Origin: an uncultured Collinsella sp.
GTDB taxonomy: Bacteria; Actinomycetota; Coriobacteriia; Coriobacteriales; Coriobacteriaceae
DNA: 42,633 nucleotides
NCBI GenBank assembly: GCA_900542965.1
Contig: UQPY01000013.1
Coordinates: 1 to 42,633, forward strand
Reading direction: 5' to 3'
This document shows positions 8,524-16,153 of the stretch, one piece after another. Position numbers and translations under genes: made by a program. A model generated the notes under the pieces. The model saw nothing but the letters and a program-made list of their open reading frames with translations. It did not search any database and was not told where the DNA came from. Every line of letters starts with the position of its first letter. Within the stretch, counting starts at the first letter, position 1.

Positions 8524-8787
8524 ATGACTCGATCCGATAAACTCATCGCCCAACTGTTTAGCTGCCCTTCAACTTATCGGTATGCGGATTTTTTAAAAGT
8601 CATGGCTTCATATGGCTTTGAAATGGACAGCAAAGGCAAGACATCCGGATCGCGCGTTCGCTTCTACAGGCCATCAGATGGCAGGATGTTCGTAATGCAC
8701 GCGCCTCATCCATCTGACGAATTGACAGCGGGGACCATCCGAAACATCGTTCGATTTCTACAAGATGTCGGAGGCAGCCATGAGTAA
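8524..8787 (+). CDS. hicA: HicA-family toxin (mRNA interferase)
   Basis: This is an 87-aa protein of the small double-stranded-RNA-binding-fold HicA family, which cleaves mRNA when not bound by HicB. The pattern GFEMDSKGKTSGSRVRF, then FVMHAPHPSDEL, then TIRNIVRFLQDVGG fits a HicA subgroup. In classical HicA the catalytic histidine follows Gly-Ser; here that position is Arg (GSRVRF), and histidines occur later in HAPHP. Either this subgroup uses another residue or the toxin is weak. The gene overlaps hicB by 8 bp (ATGAGTAA), so the two are translationally coupled. Toxin-first order is usual for hicAB. Confidence 0.85.
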   Translation: MTRSDKLIAQLFSCPSTYRYADFLKVMASYGFEMDSKGKTSGSRVRFYRPSDGRMFVMHAPHPSDELTAGTIRNIVRFLQDVGGSHE

Positions 8788-9109
8788 CGTTTTGGCTTAC
8801 AAGGGTTATTTCGCCCCGGTCGAGTTCGATGCCGAACAGCACGTGCTGACAGGTATGGTCGCCGGCATTAGGGACGCAATTGTATTTGAAGGCTCCACGG
8901 TTGAAGAAGTGGAGCGATGCTTCCACGACGCCGTCGACGATTACCTTGATTTTTGTGCCGAAAAGGGCAAGGAACCAGAGCGGGCTTTTAAGGGCTCATT
9001 CAATGTGAGAACAGGCTCCGAGCTTCACAAGCAGGCAGCACTGGCGGCGGCAAAGAAGGGTGAATCGCTTAACAAATTTGTGGCCGAAGCAATCGCCGCG
9101 GCGTTGTAA
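8780..9109 (+). CDS. hicB: HicB-family antitoxin
   Basis: This is a 109-aa protein. Residues 5-65 show the partly degraded RNase-H-like HicB fold (YKGYFAPVEFD, GMVAGIRDAIVFEGSTVEEVERCFHDAVDDYL). Residues 70-109 form a ribbon-helix-helix DNA-binding domain (FKGSFNVRTGSELHKQAALAAAKKGESLNKFVAEAI). The start ATG 8780 lies inside the end of hicA and has GGAGG upstream within hicA. It should neutralise HicA and repress the operon through the palindrome at 8489-8509. Confidence 0.9.
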   Translation: MSNVLAYKGYFAPVEFDAEQHVLTGMVAGIRDAIVFEGSTVEEVERCFHDAVDDYLDFCAEKGKEPERAFKGSFNVRTGSELHKQAALAAAKKGESLNKFVAEAIAAAL

Positions 9110-9127
9110 TAGAGACGAGTCGCCATC

Positions 9128-9170
9128 AAAACCACTACGAGGGTGCCTGTGTTCCCTTCGTGGTGGTTTT
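9128..9170. terminator. Bidirectional terminator after hicB
   Basis: AAAACCAC... pairs with ...GTGGTTTT (arms about 9128-9143 and 9154-9170, with one G-U pair and one bulge). A-run and T-run on both sides make it usable in both directions. Its right arm closely resembles that of the hairpin at 8383-8427. Confidence 0.8.
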
Positions 9171-9180
9171 CGCTGTTTGC

Positions 9181-9225
9181 CCAGATAAAACCTGCCAAAA
9201 TAAACCTGTCCCTTTTTGGCAGGTT
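9181..9225 (+). repeat. Dispersed hairpin repeat, copy 1
   Basis: A leading CCAGATAA (9181-9188) precedes a perfect 12-bp stem AACCTGCCAAAA (9189-9200) / TTTTGGCAGGTT (9214-9225), with loop TAAACCTGTCCCT. Four copies occur in this window (also 17103, 18372 and 26320). This one ends 18 bp before the cyclo-ligase start, so it lies in that gene's leader. Confidence 0.9.
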
Positions 9226-9242
9226 TGCTAGAGGAGGCTGGG

Positions 9243-9839
9243 ATGGATAAGGCTGAGTTGCGGAGGGCGGTGATTGCTCGGCGCGATGCTCTCGATTTGA
9301 ATGTGCGGGCAGCGAAGTCTGCTGATATCTGTGCACGGCTGGTTGAGCTGTCGGATCGCTTGGATGCCGCGGCGTCGCGCACCGTTGCCGTCTATGCCGC
9401 AATGGGTTCCGAGGCAGACCCTGCCGCGTTTGCCGCTGCGGCCGCCAAACGCGGCTGGCGCGTGGCCTATCCGTGCACGCTCTCGGCAATTGATGCCGCA
9501 GCTTGTGGCCAGCGCATGTGCATGCGGGCAGTTGCCGCCGACGATGCGTCCGTGGCACCGTTTATCGTCCACCCCACGCGGGCCTTCGCAGCCACGGACA
9601 TCGACAGCAGCCGCTTCCCTATCGTGCCTGCCGAAGCATTCGACATGATTGTTGCGCCGCTCGTGGCCTTCGATCAAACCGGCGCGCGCCTGGGCTACGG
9701 CGGCGGTTGCTACGACCGCTACCTGCCCACGCTCTCGGCATCGTGCCACATCATCGGCATCGCCTTTGAGGAGCAACGCGTCGACCGCGTCCCCGCCGAC
9801 GCCCACGACCTGCCGCTACCCAACATCATCAGCGCCTAA
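9243..9839 (+). CDS. 5-formyltetrahydrofolate cyclo-ligase
   Basis: This 198-aa cytoplasmic enzyme converts 5-formyl-THF to 5,10-methenyl-THF with ATP, returning an inhibitory storage folate to one-carbon metabolism. Diagnostic features are the N-terminal basic helix (KAELRRAVIARRDAL), the central VAYPC strand and the C-terminal signature FDQTGARLGYGGGCYDRYL (usually GYGGGYYDR). ATG 9243 has GAGGAGG 5 nt upstream; an earlier ATG at 9216 falls inside the dispersed repeat and is rejected. It converges on metA with only 23 bp between stops and no clear terminator. Confidence 0.93.
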   Translation: MDKAELRRAVIARRDALDLNVRAAKSADICARLVELSDRLDAAASRTVAVYAAMGSEADPAAFAAAAAKRGWRVAYPCTLSAIDAAACGQRMCMRAVAADDASVAPFIVHPTRAFAATDIDSSRFPIVPAEAFDMIVAPLVAFDQTGARLGYGGGCYDRYLPTLSASCHIIGIAFEEQRVDRVPADAHDLPLPNIISA

Positions 9840-9862
9840 ATGCCGGCGCGTCTCTCGGCAGC

Positions 9863-10789
9863 CTAGTGCTCCTCGCCGGCTCGGGCTAGGTCGTAGGGCG
9901 TGGTCTGGTAGACGTAGTAGTTGAGCCAGTTGGTGTAGAACAGCTGAGCCTGGCTGCGCCAGACGTTGCGCGGCTCGGCCGTGGGGTCGTCGTTTGGGAA
10001 GTAATGCGCCGGCACCTCCGGGTTGAGCCCGCGCTTCACGTCGCGCTCGTACTCCAGGCGCAGCGTGTCGGTGTCGTACTCGGGGTGGCCAAAGACAAAG
10101 AAGCGGCGGCTGTCGACCGACTTGACGATGTACAGGCCCACCTCGTCGGACACGGCCACGACCTCGAGCTGAGGCTCGGCCTCCACGTCCTCGCGGCGCA
10201 CATCGGTGTTGCGCGAGTGAACGGCATAGAAGCGGTCGTCAAAGCCACGGACCAGCGGGCTCTGCGGCTTCACCAGATAATGCTCGAACACGCCGCTCGC
10301 CTTTGCCGGCAGGTCGTACTTCTGGATGCTGTAATGATGGTACAGGCCGGCCTGCGCGCCCCAACAAATGTGCAGCGTAGAGTGCACGTGCGTGGTGGAC
10401 CAATCCATGATCTGACACAGCTCGGGCCAGTAGTCGACCTCCTCGAACGGCATCTGTTCCACCGGCGCGCCCGTGATGATCAGACCGTCGTAGTGGATGT
10501 CGCGGATGTCGTCGAACGTGCGGTAGAACGTCTCCAGGTGACCGGCGCTCACGTGCGTGGCCTCGTGCGTCTTGGTGCGCAGCAGGTCCACCTCCACCTG
10601 CAGCGGCGTGTTGGAGAGCTTGCGCATGATCTGCGTCTCGGTGGCGATCTTGGTGGGCATGAGGTTGAGGATGAGCACGCGCAGCGGACGGATGTCCTGG
10701 TGCAGCGCGCGGTACTCGGTCATGACAAAGATGTTCTCGCTCTCGAGCTGCGCGGCGGCAGGGAGGGCGTCGGGGATGCGAATGGGCAT
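9863..10789 (-). CDS. metA: Homoserine O-acetyltransferase, MetA type
   Basis: This 308-aa enzyme activates L-homoserine for methionine synthesis. It belongs to the MetA glutamine-amidotransferase-like family: catalytic Cys142 in ICWGAQAGLYH, and His235 and Glu237 in GHPEYD. Residue 111 is Glu (TGAPVEQMPFEEVDYW). In this family Glu111 goes with acetyl-CoA, whereas Gly111 as in E. coli goes with succinyl-CoA, so despite the usual succinyltransferase name the product is expected to be O-acetylhomoserine. AAGGAG lies 6 nt before the ATG. No SAM riboswitch or T-box is recognisable in the 211-bp upstream gap. The gene is single and divergent from the dehydrogenase. Confidence 0.95.
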   Translation of the reverse strand: MPIRIPDALPAAAQLESENIFVMTEYRALHQDIRPLRVLILNLMPTKIATETQIMRKLSNTPLQVEVDLLRTKTHEATHVSAGHLETFYRTFDDIRDIHYDGLIITGAPVEQMPFEEVDYWPELCQIMDWSTTHVHSTLHICWGAQAGLYHHYSIQKYDLPAKASGVFEHYLVKPQSPLVRGFDDRFYAVHSRNTDVRREDVEAEPQLEVVAVSDEVGLYIVKSVDSRRFFVFGHPEYDTDTLRLEYERDVKRGLNPEVPAHYFPNDDPTAEPRNVWRSQAQLFYTNWLNYYVYQTTPYDLARAGEEH

Positions 10790-11000
10790 GGATGCTCCTT
10801 ACGAGTCAGTTGCAGCTATGGTACAACGAGCAGCCCTATCCGCGCGAGCACATCGCCCAGCGATGCCGTCAGCGGCCCAAATCACTCCAAAAGTAGAGAT
10901 TAAGGCATGTGCCAAAAATCTACGGCGCTTTAGTCTAGCAAAGTGGCAGCTGGACGCTACAATGGTTCGACGCGAAAAACTCGGCCGAAAGGATACATAT

Positions 11001-11978
11001 ATGTACCAGACGCGTAAGATCGGTGTGGTCGGCCAGGGCCACGTAGGAGCACATGTCGCCAACAGCCTGCTTATGCAGGGCATTGCCGACGAGCTGTACC
11101 TGTGCGATATCAACGAGGCCAAGGTGACGTCCGAGGTCCAGGACCTGCGCGACTCCCTTTCGTTTGTCCCGTACAACACCAAGATCGTCAACTGCTACGA
11201 CCGCTACGAGGAGCTGGCCTGCTGCGACGTCATCGTCAACGCCGCCGGCAAGGTCGCGCTGGCCGCCGGCAACCGCGACGGCGAGCTGTTCTTTACCACC
11301 GACGCCGCCCGCTCCTTTGCCAAGCGCATCGTCGACGCCGGCTTCGACGGCATCTTCGTAAGCATCTCCAACCCCTGCGACGTCGTGTGCACCGAGCTGT
11401 GGCATCTGACCGGCTACGATCCCAAGAAGATCATCGGCTCGGGCTGCGGCCTGGATTCCGCCCGCCTGCGCACCGAGATCTCCAAGAAGGTCGGCGTGAG
11501 CCCCAAGTCCATCGACGCCTACATGATCGGCGAGCACGGCTTTAGCCAGCTGGCTGCCTTTAAGGCTGCGACCATCGCCGGCAAGAGCCTCAACGAGCTT
11601 CAGGCCGAGAACCCCGACAAGTACGCCTTTGACCACATGGAGGTCGAGGAGCTCGCGCGCAAGGGCGGCTATGTGACCTACCAGGGCAAGCAGTGCACCG
11701 AGTACGCCGTCGCCAACTCCGCCGCGCGCGTCTGCGCCGCCGTGCTGCACAACGAGCACGCCGTGCTTTCCGCCTCCACGCTCATGACCGGCCAATATGG
11801 TGAGGAGGGCATCTTTACCTCCCTGCCGTGCGTGATCGGTGCCGAGGGCGTCGAGGAGGTCTACACGCTCGACCTTTCCGAGCACGAGCTCGAGGGCTTC
11901 CACAAGAGCTGCCAGCACATCCGCGACAACATCGCCCAGCTCGACTGGTGGGATGCCGAAGCATACGACGCGAAGTAG
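11001..11978 (+). CDS. L-2-hydroxyacid dehydrogenase (lactate/hydroxyisocaproate type)
   Basis: This 325-aa NAD-dependent enzyme belongs to the LDH/MDH superfamily. The Rossmann motif is G11xG13xxG16, an acidic residue ends strand 2 (ELYLCDINEA), the Asp-x-x-Arg pair is in GCGLDSARLR, and the catalytic His is in IGEHGFSQ. The substrate loop reads AAGKVALAAGNRDGELF rather than the LDH pattern with Gln-Lys-Pro-Gly or the MDH Arg. A changed loop is known from L-2-hydroxyisocaproate dehydrogenase, so branched or longer 2-oxoacids may be preferred. It probably reoxidises NADH in fermentation. GAAAGGA lies 7 nt before the start; a -10-like TACAAT is at 10958-10963. Confidence 0.85.
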   Translation: MYQTRKIGVVGQGHVGAHVANSLLMQGIADELYLCDINEAKVTSEVQDLRDSLSFVPYNTKIVNCYDRYEELACCDVIVNAAGKVALAAGNRDGELFFTTDAARSFAKRIVDAGFDGIFVSISNPCDVVCTELWHLTGYDPKKIIGSGCGLDSARLRTEISKKVGVSPKSIDAYMIGEHGFSQLAAFKAATIAGKSLNELQAENPDKYAFDHMEVEELARKGGYVTYQGKQCTEYAVANSAARVCAAVLHNEHAVLSASTLMTGQYGEEGIFTSLPCVIGAEGVEEVYTLDLSEHELEGFHKSCQHIRDNIAQLDWWDAEAYDAK

Positions 11979-12020
11979 GCCGTTGGCTGCCACAACCTTG
12001 CGAATCTAAGCGCGATACTA

Positions 12021-12062
12021 AGCGGGCCGTGTCGGAAAACCCCGGCGCGGCCCGCTTTTTTG
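12021..12062 (+). terminator. Terminator of the dehydrogenase gene
   Basis: AGCGGGCCG (12021-12029) pairs with CGGCCCGCT (12048-12056), with extra pairing inside, followed by a run of T to 12061. It lies 43 bp after the stop codon. Confidence 0.9.
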
Positions 12063-12110
12063 GCTCACGCAGTGCCCTTACGAATCGAAGGTGAATGGTT
12101 TTCCCGTTAC

Positions 12111-13079
12111 TTAGTACTGCTCGATGCCCATGTAGCGACGAACCTCGGGGCTGTGGTCGAAGACCTTGCCGCGGGCGGCGCGCAGCTCGCAGCTCATCGC
12201 GTAGAAGAAGATCGGTTCCAGGTACGAACGCACGCTGGCAGGCACGTCGCCCACGCCGTACTCGAGCGCGTCGAGCACCATGACCGTATCGGTGTGCGTG
12301 TTGAGGAATGCAAGTGCACGTTCCTCCATGGGGCGGCACTCGCCCGATCCGAGCTGTACAAAGTAGAACACGCCGGGCGCGGTGGCTTCGAACGGGCCGT
12401 GGAAGTACTCGCCGGAGTGGATGTAGCAGCAGTGCTGCCACTGCATCTCCATGAGCGAGCAGATGGCCATAGCGTAGGTCTGGCTAAAGTTGGGGCCGGA
12501 ACCCAGGATATAGAAGAACTTGTGCTGCTGGCAGAGCTCGGCAAAACGGGCGCCTAGCTCGGCGTTGACCTTCTCGCGGGCAGCGGGCAGCAGCGCATCC
12601 ATCTGCTTAAGGCCGGCGTACATGTCGGCAAGCGCCTCGTAACCCTCTTGCTGGTCGAGCAGCTCGGCAGCCATCAGGGCGCCGATGCCCTGCGGCACCT
12701 CGGCCTGCGGCACGCCTTCGCCCCACGGATAGACCCAGGTGGTCCACTTGCCGTTATCGATCTTGGAGCCCTCGCAGTCGGTGAGGGCGACAACCTCGGC
12801 GCCGGCGGCCAGCGCCATCTCGCAGCCGTCGACGACCTCCTGCGTGTTGCCGCTGTGGCTGCAGGCGATGACGAGTGACTTCTCGCCAAGACTCTTGGGA
12901 GCCATCAGGCAAAACTCGCGTGCCGTGTAGACCGTCGAGGTAAACGTGGTGGCCTCGCGCTTGAGTAGCTCGTTGGCCGGCATCAGGTCGATCATCGAAC
13001 CGCCGCAGGCGATCCAAAAGACGTTCTCAATCTTGCCCTTGCGCTCGATAATTTCCTGAACCAGATCATGTGCGTTCAC
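12111..13079 (-). CDS. SIS-domain sugar-amine deglycase, FrlB/FraB class (paralog 1)
   Basis: This 322-aa protein has two SIS domains (phosphosugar isomerase fold). The first has ENVFWIACGGSMIDL and VIACSHSGNTQEVV (phosphate-binding Ser/Thr loop); the second has LGSGPNFSQTYAMAICSLMEMQW and HSGEYFHGPFE. The Glu of LMEMQW and the His of FHGPFE are 16 residues apart, the spacing I recall for the catalytic Glu/His pair of Salmonella FraB. The C-terminus EVRRYMGIEQY resembles the RRY...EY end of FrlB. Expected reaction: hydrolysis of a 6-phosphorylated fructosamine-type adduct to sugar 6-phosphate and free amine. GTG start, with AAGGAGG 9 nt upstream. It lies downstream of its probable regulator (13224) with a repeated operator between them. 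Confidence 0.85.
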   Translation of the reverse strand: MNAHDLVQEIIERKGKIENVFWIACGGSMIDLMPANELLKREATTFTSTVYTAREFCLMAPKSLGEKSLVIACSHSGNTQEVVDGCEMALAAGAEVVALTDCEGSKIDNGKWTTWVYPWGEGVPQAEVPQGIGALMAAELLDQQEGYEALADMYAGLKQMDALLPAAREKVNAELGARFAELCQQHKFFYILGSGPNFSQTYAMAICSLMEMQWQHCCYIHSGEYFHGPFEATAPGVFYFVQLGSGECRPMEERALAFLNTHTDTVMVLDALEYGVGDVPASVRSYLEPIFFYAMSCELRAARGKVFDHSPEVRRYMGIEQY

Positions 13080-13135
13080 GGTGATGTTCCTCCTTGTGTG
13101 GCGGCTTTGAACGACGACAGCTCATACCTGCGGTC

Positions 13136-13220
13136 GTTCTATGTTGTCCTATTTATAGCACGCACGACGATGCACGTGAAGTCATTTCACCAAATTTGTT
13201 CTATGTTGTTCTATCTATGG
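13136..13220. promoter_or_regulatory. Two-copy direct-repeat operator before SIS paralog 1
   Basis: A 23-bp sequence starting GTTCTATGTTGT occurs at 13136-13158 and 13198-13220, with 20 of 23 positions identical and starts 62 bp apart. It lies between the GntR gene and the SIS gene it precedes, the likely site of substrate-responsive repression. Confidence 0.6.
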
Positions 13221-13223
13221 ACG

Positions 13224-13982
13224 TTAGATGTCGAACACGTAGCGCGAGCCCACGATCTTTTGGCGTCCGAGCAGCAGGGGCCGCCCGTCCGCATCGGTAA
13301 AGTATGCCTCCATATAGAAGAGCGGCTCGCCGACCGGCACCTCCAGCAGCGGGGCCGCCTGAGCATCGGCAAGCGCAATCTCCACCGTACAGGGGTCTGA
13401 CTTGAGCGGCGCACGGCCCGAATGCTCGGCAACGAGCGCAAAGATGGAATTGTCCGTGAGGTCCTTGTCGGCAAGCGTCTGCAGATAGGGATGGTCGGCC
13501 AGCACAAAGGCGTTGTTCTCGAGCATGACGGGCACGCCATCTGCCGTGCGCACGCGCTCGACCACGATGAGCTCGCAGCCGGGTTCCACCCCAAAAAACG
13601 CCGCGTCCTCGCGCGTCGCCGCAACCACCGTGCGCGACACCAGACGCGCACCCGGCACCATGTCGTTGGCAGCGCAACCCTCAGTAAAGCTCTGGACGTC
13701 ACCCTTCTGGCGAATCTTGCGTTTGAGCTTGGGCGCACACACAAACGTGCCCCTCCCCTGCTGGCGGTTGAGATACCCCGCGCGCGACAGCTCCTCAACG
13801 GCGCGGCGCACGGTGATGCGTCCCACGCCGTAGTACTTCGCGAGCTCCATCTCGGAAGGAATGCGCGAGCCGGATGCGTACACGCCGCGCGCGATCTCGC
13901 CCTTTAGGTCGTCCATAACCTGCTGGTACAGCGGCACGGCGGACACCTCAGTGCGCTCGGTTTTATCGTCGGATGCCATCAT
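13224..13982 (-). CDS. GntR-family regulator, UTRA type (next to SIS paralog 1)
   Basis: This is a 252-aa repressor. A winged helix-turn-helix at about residues 17-82 (PLYQQVMDDLKGEIARG, SRIPSEMELAKYYGVGRITVRRAVEEL, GRGTFV) is followed by a UTRA ligand domain (about 95-245) that usually senses a phosphorylated sugar or amine-sugar. Its start overlaps the recQ stop (TAATGATG), so it is translationally coupled to recQ. A second ATG three bases on is better spaced from GGAG and is equally possible. The downstream gene is SIS paralog 1, separated by 144 bp with repeated sites, so this regulator probably controls that gene. Confidence 0.9.
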   Translation of the reverse strand: MMASDDKTERTEVSAVPLYQQVMDDLKGEIARGVYASGSRIPSEMELAKYYGVGRITVRRAVEELSRAGYLNRQQGRGTFVCAPKLKRKIRQKGDVQSFTEGCAANDMVPGARLVSRTVVAATREDAAFFGVEPGCELIVVERVRTADGVPVMLENNAFVLADHPYLQTLADKDLTDNSIFALVAEHSGRAPLKSDPCTVEIALADAQAAPLLEVPVGEPLFYMEAYFTDADGRPLLLGRQKIVGSRYVFDI

Positions 13983-15964
13983 TACGCTCCATCCCGTGCA
14001 TGCTCGGACTCAAACTCTTCAATCGCCGCCATAAACTGCTCGCCAAAGGCATCGGCCTTTTTCTCGCCAATACCGTTGACCTGGATAAGCTCGTCGCGTG
14101 TCTGAGGTCGTAGGCGGCACAGGCCGCGCAGGGCCTTGTCAGAGAAGACCATGTACGGCGCCATCTCCAGCTCGGTCGAAATCTCCTTGCGCAGGGCACG
14201 CAGGCGCTCGAACAGCTCGGCATCGTCACCCACGCGCGGGCGCTGATCTAGCTCGGCCTCCTCACGCAGCAGATCCACCGCGCGGCGGGCACGGGCCGAG
14301 GCCTTGCGCTTGGACGCACGACGCTTGACGGTAAAGGCAAACGCCTCGTCCTCGACCTCGCCGGCACGCGGGCCCAGCCCCACGACCGGGTACTGCCCCT
14401 GCGAGGTAGCCAGATAACCGCGGCCGCACAGCTGGCCGATGATGTCCTTGATACGCCCGACCGATTCGCTCGACAGCTCACCGTAGCCGCGGTCCTCGTC
14501 CAGATGCATCTGGCGAATGCGCTCGGTGTTGCCGCCGTGGAGCACGTCGGCGATGAGCGACTTGCCAAAGCGCATGGGTCGCGTGGCCACATAGCGCACA
14601 GCGGCGCGGGCCATATCGGTGACGTCCTCGACCTCGAACTGCGTGAGGCAGTTGCTGCAGTTGCCGCAGCCCTCGGCCTCGTCCGTGGCGGTGGCGCCCG
14701 CACCAGCCGCGGCAGCATGCTCGGCCGCGGCCTCGTCGCCAAAGTAGCGCAACATATATTCGCGCAGGCAGCCGGTGGTATTGCAATAGCCCTCCATCTG
14801 GCTGAGCAGACGATATCGATTCTGGAGCGCCCACGCGCGCTGCTCGTCGTCAAGCGCCTCATCGGCGGCATCGCCGCGGTCGATTAAAAAGCGGCGCATG
14901 CGAAAATCGTTACCGTTCCACAGCAAGTGGCAGCTTGCCGGGTCGCCATCGCGACCGGCGCGACCTGCCTCTTGGTAGTAGGCCTCGATGCTCTCGGGCA
15001 CGTTGTTATGAATCACGTAGCGCACGTTGGGCTTGTCGATACCCATGCCAAAGGCATTGGTGGCAACCATCACCTGAATATCGTCGTCGATAAAGGCGCG
15101 CTGGCTTTGACGACGGGCGTCGTTGCCCATGCCGGCATGGTAGCGGCCAACGCGAATGCCGCTGGGGCCCAGCGCCCCGGCAAGCTCGCCCGCCAGCGCA
15201 TCGACCGTCTTGCGGGTCGAGCAATACACGATGCCGCTCTCGCCCGAATGCGCAATCACATAGTCGCGCACCCAGGCGGTCTTGGCCTTGTCGCCCATCT
15301 CCTCGCAACCAAAGTAGAGGTTCTTGCGATCGAAGCCCGTCACCACCGTCGCGGGGTTTTGCAGGCCGAGCATTTGCTGAATGTCTGCGCGCACACGCTC
15401 GGTCGCCGTAGCGGTAAAGGCTGCCACGATAGGGCGCTGCGGCAGGGAATCGATGAACTCGCGAATCTGCAGGTAGGCGGGGCGGAAATCCTGGCCCCAT
15501 TGGCTCACGCAGTGGGCCTCGTCAATGGCCACGAGCGGCACGCCAATGCCGCCGTCCGCCGCGGCCTCCTGCGCAAAGGCCAAAAAACGCGGCTCGAGCA
15601 GGCGCTCGGGCGCCACATACATAAGCTGGTAGCGCCCCTCACGAGCACGCTTGAGCACGGTGTTTTGCTGGGCCGGGGTAAGGCTAGAGTTGAGATAGCT
15701 GGGTCGCGCACCCGCCGCGAGCAACGCACGGGTCTGGTCCTCCATAAGCGACAGCAGCGGACTCACCACAAAGGTGATGCCGGGCAGCATGAGCGCGGGC
15801 ACCTGGTAGCAAATGGACTTGCCGGCGCCCGTGGGCATAACACCCAACGCATCGCGACCGGCAAGGATCGCATCGACCATGCGGTCCTGTCCCGGGCGAA
15901 ACGAGGTGTAGCCAAAATGGGCGCCGAGCGTGTCGAGCGCCATCTGCTGCATGCTATCGGTCAT
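13982..15964 (-). CDS. recQ: ATP-dependent DNA helicase RecQ
   Basis: This is a 660-aa 3'-5' DNA helicase for recombination and replication-fork repair. Visible are the Q-motif region GYTSFRPGQ, Walker A MPTGAGKS (43-50), DEAH (148-151), motif III AAFTATAT, motif V/VI VATNAFGMGIDKPNVRYVIH and QEAGRAGRDG, the zinc-binding cysteines (GYCNTTGC...GCGNCSNC), a winged-helix RQC region, and a C-terminal HRDC domain (LFERLRALRKEIS...VNGIGEKKADAFGEQF). It is longer than some RecQs because of an Ala-rich insert between the zinc cysteines. It heads an operon-like pair with the GntR gene, an unrelated partner. Confidence 0.97.
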   Translation of the reverse strand: MTDSMQQMALDTLGAHFGYTSFRPGQDRMVDAILAGRDALGVMPTGAGKSICYQVPALMLPGITFVVSPLLSLMEDQTRALLAAGARPSYLNSSLTPAQQNTVLKRAREGRYQLMYVAPERLLEPRFLAFAQEAAADGGIGVPLVAIDEAHCVSQWGQDFRPAYLQIREFIDSLPQRPIVAAFTATATERVRADIQQMLGLQNPATVVTGFDRKNLYFGCEEMGDKAKTAWVRDYVIAHSGESGIVYCSTRKTVDALAGELAGALGPSGIRVGRYHAGMGNDARRQSQRAFIDDDIQVMVATNAFGMGIDKPNVRYVIHNNVPESIEAYYQEAGRAGRDGDPASCHLLWNGNDFRMRRFLIDRGDAADEALDDEQRAWALQNRYRLLSQMEGYCNTTGCLREYMLRYFGDEAAAEHAAAAGAGATATDEAEGCGNCSNCLTQFEVEDVTDMARAAVRYVATRPMRFGKSLIADVLHGGNTERIRQMHLDEDRGYGELSSESVGRIKDIIGQLCGRGYLATSQGQYPVVGLGPRAGEVEDEAFAFTVKRRASKRKASARARRAVDLLREEAELDQRPRVGDDAELFERLRALRKEISTELEMAPYMVFSDKALRGLCRLRPQTRDELIQVNGIGEKKADAFGEQFMAAIEEFESEHARDGA

Positions 15965-16070
15965 GGTTTCCTAACGTTCAAGTCATCTGCCGCCGATTAT
16001 ACGCCGCCACGCGGACAGCAGCACACGGCCGCCGCCCAGACTAGTCGTTTAAGAACGCCCCCAACGGCTA

Positions 16071-16117
16071 AGGAGTGTCCCCAGGTGCCGACAGAAAAGG
16101 AACGTCCCCAAGTGCCG
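16071..16117. repeat. Two-copy GTCCCC-type repeat
   Basis: A 20-bp sequence beginning AGGA and containing GTCCCCA(A/G)GTGCCG is repeated at 16071-16090 and 16098-16117 with 3 differences. It lies in the 328-bp gene-free stretch upstream of recQ (15965-16292), which also holds the long hairpin at 16154-16250. Confidence 0.6.
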
Positions 16118-16153
16118 GCCCGGCAACGCCGATGTTTTGGCGCGGACAGCGAA

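Noticed and set aside
10790..11000. SAM riboswitch or T-box before metA
   Set aside because: I searched for a SAM-type multi-helix leader followed by a terminator and for the T-box core and found neither; the divergent gap seems to hold only promoters.
11001..11978. Malate dehydrogenase
   Set aside because: The substrate loop lacks the Arg that malate dehydrogenases use, so the hydroxyacid dehydrogenase call is kept.
12111..13079. Glucosamine-fructose-6-phosphate aminotransferase (GlmS)
   Set aside because: There is no N-terminal glutaminase domain with a catalytic Cys, and the ending and Glu/His spacing match the deglycase class.
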